From the NCBI RefSeq assembly GCF_005863245.1, contig NZ_VBUT01000013.1, positions 124,001 through 188,000 of the forward strand: a stretch of DNA of 64,000 nucleotides. Reading direction: 5' to 3'. Origin of the DNA: Nocardia cyriacigeorgica. GTDB taxonomy: Bacteria > Actinomycetota > Actinomycetes > Mycobacteriales > Mycobacteriaceae. Shown here piece by piece: positions 61,945 to 64,000 of this stretch (its first letter is position 1; each line of letters starts with the position of its first letter). The translations under genes and the position numbers were made by a program. Below the pieces are notes generated by a model, which saw nothing but the letters and a program-made list of their open reading frames with translations, searched no databases and had not been told where the DNA came from.

Positions 61945-62601
61945 TCAATCCTCGGCGCCGAGGTCCAGATCGTCCTCGGCGGGTTTCTTCAGCCTGGTGT
62001 AGCGGGGGTCCGTCTCCAGGCTCTCGTTGATCTCATCGATCAGGTCGACGCCCGGTAGCAGGGGCGCCAGTGGTGGCAGATCGCTCAGTGACGCCAGCCC
62101 GACCCGTTCCAGGAACAGTTCGGTCGTGCGGTAGAGCGTCCCGTTGGTCTCCGGGTCGACGCCTGCTTCGGCGATCAACCCTCTGGCCAGCAGGGTGCGC
62201 ATGACGCCGTCGACGTTCACGCCGCGCACCGCGCTGACCCTGGTCCGGGTCACCGGCTGGCGGTATGCCACCACCGCCAGCGTTTCCAAGGCGGCCCTGG
62301 TCAGTTTCGACCGGGCGCCGTCGAGCAGCAACCGCTCGACATACGGCGCGTACTCGCTGCGAGTATAGAAGCGCCACCCGTCACCGGCGAAACGCAGATC
62401 GATCCCGGAGCGCCGCGCCGACAGTTGCGCCGACATCTCGCGCAGGGTGCGCTCGACCCGCTCCGGACTGTCGTCGAGGGCCGCTGCCAGCTGTTCTACC
62501 GGGGCGGGAGTGTCGACGATGAGCAGAATCGCCTCGAGCGCCGAGCGGAATTCGTCGTCGTCGAGGGGTTCGGGGGTGAACTCTGCCACTGCCTCGGTCA
62601 T
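61945..62601 (-). CDS. scpB: Segregation and condensation protein ScpB
   Basis: 218 residues; two winged helices: EFRSALEAILLIVDTPAPVEQLAAAL and AALETLAVVAYRQPVTRTRVSAVRGVNVDGVMRTLLARGLI. It joins ScpA and SMC in the condensin-like complex. It overlaps scpA by 4 bp, and the pseudouridine synthase starts 9 bp on. Confidence 0.94.
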   Translation of the reverse strand: MTEAVAEFTPEPLDDDEFRSALEAILLIVDTPAPVEQLAAALDDSPERVERTLREMSAQLSARRSGIDLRFAGDGWRFYTRSEYAPYVERLLLDGARSKLTRAALETLAVVAYRQPVTRTRVSAVRGVNVDGVMRTLLARGLIAEAGVDPETNGTLYRTTELFLERVGLASLSDLPPLAPLLPGVDLIDEINESLETDPRYTRLKKPAEDDLDLGAED

Positions 62602-63536
62602 CCGTAGTCCTCTTCGATGGTCACCACGTTATCGGGTTGCCCGTCCTCGGGCTGGTCGCCGATCCAGCTCACCGCCAGCGGACCCAGCGGATCGGGCTGA
62701 TCGAACTCGATGCTCTTGCCGCGATAGAGCTCGAGCAGGGCGAGGAATCGCGCCACGATCTCGATCGGCGCGCCGCAGTCGGCGACCAGTTCGGCGAAGG
62801 TCGTCCACCCGCCCGCACCGCGCTCTTTGAGGCGTTCGAGCACGATCGCGGCCTGTTCGGCGACCGAGACGGTGTGCGCGTGCAGATGGTCGAGGCCGAC
62901 GGTCGGCACCGGCCGCGGCCGGAACGCCGCCGCCGCGATCTCGGCGAACCCGGCCGCGTCGACCCCGAGGGTCACCTCGGGCAGCAGGTCAGTGAAGCGG
63001 TCCTCGAGTCCGACCGCGCGCGGGTATCGGCGCAGCGCCGCCGCCTCCAGTTCACCGAGCAGTTCGGCGACCTGTTTGAACGCCCGGTATTGCAGCAGCC
63101 GGGCGAACAGCAGATCGCGGGCCTCGAGCAGTTCCAGATCCTCGGCGTCGGTCATCTCCCCCGACGGCAGCAGCCGCGCCGCCTTCAGATCGAGCAGGGT
63201 GGCGGCGACGACGAGGAATTCGGTGGTCTGGTCGAGGATCTTGTCCGCGCGCAGACCCGACTGCTCGGCCAGGTCCGCGGTCAATGCCTTGGTGTAGGCG
63301 ATGAACTCGTCGGTCACCTTGTGCAGCGCCACCTCGGTGACGTCGAGGCGGCGCTGGCTGATCAGCGTCAGTAGCAGATCGAAGGGGCCCTCGAAATTGC
63401 TCAGCCGCAGATGGAACCCGGACGGGCGCTCGGGCTCGGTTGTCGCGGTGGAGCCGGACTCGGCGCCCGTGGTCGAATCGGTGGAGCCTGGATTATCGGT
63501 GCTGGTCGACAGTGCTGGCTCGGACGCTCCGGTCAC
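62598..63536 (-). CDS. scpA: Segregation and condensation protein ScpA
   Basis: 312 residues from GTG 63536, overlapping the parA stop (GTGA). After a Ser/Thr-rich 45-residue lead, the kleisin N-domain reads FHLRLSNFEGPFDLLLTLISQRRLDVTEVAL, and the C-terminal winged helix closes the protein. It bridges the SMC heads with ScpB. Confidence 0.93.
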   Translation of the reverse strand: MTGASEPALSTSTDNPGSTDSTTGAESGSTATTEPERPSGFHLRLSNFEGPFDLLLTLISQRRLDVTEVALHKVTDEFIAYTKALTADLAEQSGLRADKILDQTTEFLVVAATLLDLKAARLLPSGEMTDAEDLELLEARDLLFARLLQYRAFKQVAELLGELEAAALRRYPRAVGLEDRFTDLLPEVTLGVDAAGFAEIAAAAFRPRPVPTVGLDHLHAHTVSVAEQAAIVLERLKERGAGGWTTFAELVADCGAPIEIVARFLALLELYRGKSIEFDQPDPLGPLAVSWIGDQPEDGQPDNVVTIEEDYG

Positions 63537-64000
63537 CGGCCGGACCGGTGGATGACTTCCCGCGCCATCGCCCGATACGCCTCGGCCCCACCGGATTTCG
63601 GGGCCCACGTGGTGATCGGCTCGCCCGCGACGCTGGCGTCGGGGAAGCGCACTGTGCGCGAGATCGCGGTGTCGTACACCAGATCTCCGAACACCTCGAC
63701 CACGCGCGACATGACCTGCCGCGAATGCAGCAGCCGCGCATCGAACATGGTGACGACGATGCCGTAGAGGCTCAGCCGCGGGTTGAGCCGGTCGCGCACC
63801 TTCTCCACGGTGTCGTTGAGCAGGGCGAGCCCGCGCAGCGAGAAGTACTCGCATTCCATCGGGATGATCACACCGTCGGAGCAGGCCAGCGCGTTCACCG
63901 TGAGCAGGCCCAGCGAGGGCTGGCAGTCGATGAGGATGTAGTCGTAGCGCGAGCGCACCGATTCCAGGGCCCGCCCGAGGGTCTGCTCCCGGCCGACCTC
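63533..64000 (-). CDS. ParA/Soj-type ATPase, C-terminal part (5' end outside window)
   Basis: 156 codons are in the window, open to the edge. YDYILIDCQPSLGLLTVNALACSDGVIIPMECEYFSLRGL is the Walker B and following region of ParA/MinD ATPases; the deviant Walker A lies beyond base 64000. Gene order with scpA and scpB matches Rv1708 of M. tuberculosis, a chromosomal ParA-like protein separate from the parAB pair near oriC. Confidence 0.9.
   Translation of the reverse strand, partial: EVGREQTLGRALESVRSRYDYILIDCQPSLGLLTVNALACSDGVIIPMECEYFSLRGLALLNDTVEKVRDRLNPRLSLYGIVVTMFDARLLHSRQVMSRVVEVFGDLVYDTAISRTVRFPDASVAGEPITTWAPKSGGAEAYRAMAREVIHRSGR

Overview
The window is GC-rich (roughly 70% by eye), densely coded DNA with many GTG and TTG starts and short overlaps. 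It comes from a mycolic-acid actinobacterium of the order Mycobacteriales, most likely Nocardia or a close relative. The evidence is two secreted antigen-85-type mycolyl esterases, a CYP125-type steroid P450 with a perfect KstR operator, a UsfX/SigF stress switch of mycobacterial type, an F420-dependent oxidoreductase, a UdgX-type uracil glycosylase, and the ParA-ScpA-ScpB-pseudouridine synthase-Cmk-Der gene order known from mycobacteria. No tRNA, rRNA, insertion sequence, prophage or CRISPR array was seen.

Layout. 0-12.6 kb: the tail of an ECF42-like sigma factor; a LysR gene and a DapA-family aldolase divergent around a 35-bp palindrome; a TetR gene and an AurF-type diiron oxygenase with twin operators; a pirin; a mycolyl esterase; a FAD/Rieske oxidoreductase; DUF6098-like, SRPBCC and Nudix proteins; a nitronate monooxygenase; and CYP125. 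12.7-15.7 kb: a beta-lactamase locus in which a LysR gene and a cytosolic penicillin-recognising protein are divergent from a lipoprotein class A beta-lactamase, the arrangement known as blaL/blaA/blaB in Streptomyces cacaoi. 15.7-26.6 kb: an NTF2-like protein, PhoD phosphatase, MscS channel, a Clp ATPase without a visible ClpP-docking loop, a QorB-like reductase, an alanine aminotransferase divergent from an HxlR regulator across two operators 21 bp apart, a second mycolyl esterase and a small secreted protein. 26.6-34.4 kb: a membrane/propeller operon with an apparent frameshift, the remains of a second ECF42/YCII module, a CsoR-type operator before a His-rich protein with a strict His-x-x repeat, and small regulator/enzyme pairs (PadR, ArsR). 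34.4-38.9 kb: a large membrane protein and an MFS pump fused to three carboxypeptidase-regulatory-like domains.

38.9-49.7 kb is a general-stress island. It encodes SigF, its anti-sigma factor UsfX/RsbW, a PAS-ANTAR protein, a divergent STAS protein, the KatE catalase, a CsbD protein, UdgX, BON, nucleotidyltransferase, metallophosphoesterase and several tiny proteins. Six promoters of the form G(A/T)TT-N15-GGGTA precede sigF's own operon and five of its neighbours, and two weaker candidates precede katE and the 42109 gene, so most of the island is probably one SigF regulon.

49.7-58.7 kb: an Orn/Lys/Arg decarboxylase, a YbdK-type carboxylate-amine ligase, and a complete fructose phosphotransferase system (ptsI divergent from fruR-fruK-fruA-ptsH), closed by a bidirectional terminator. 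58.7-64 kb: the conserved housekeeping operon der-cmk-rlu-scpB-scpA-parA on the minus strand, with parA cut by the window edge.
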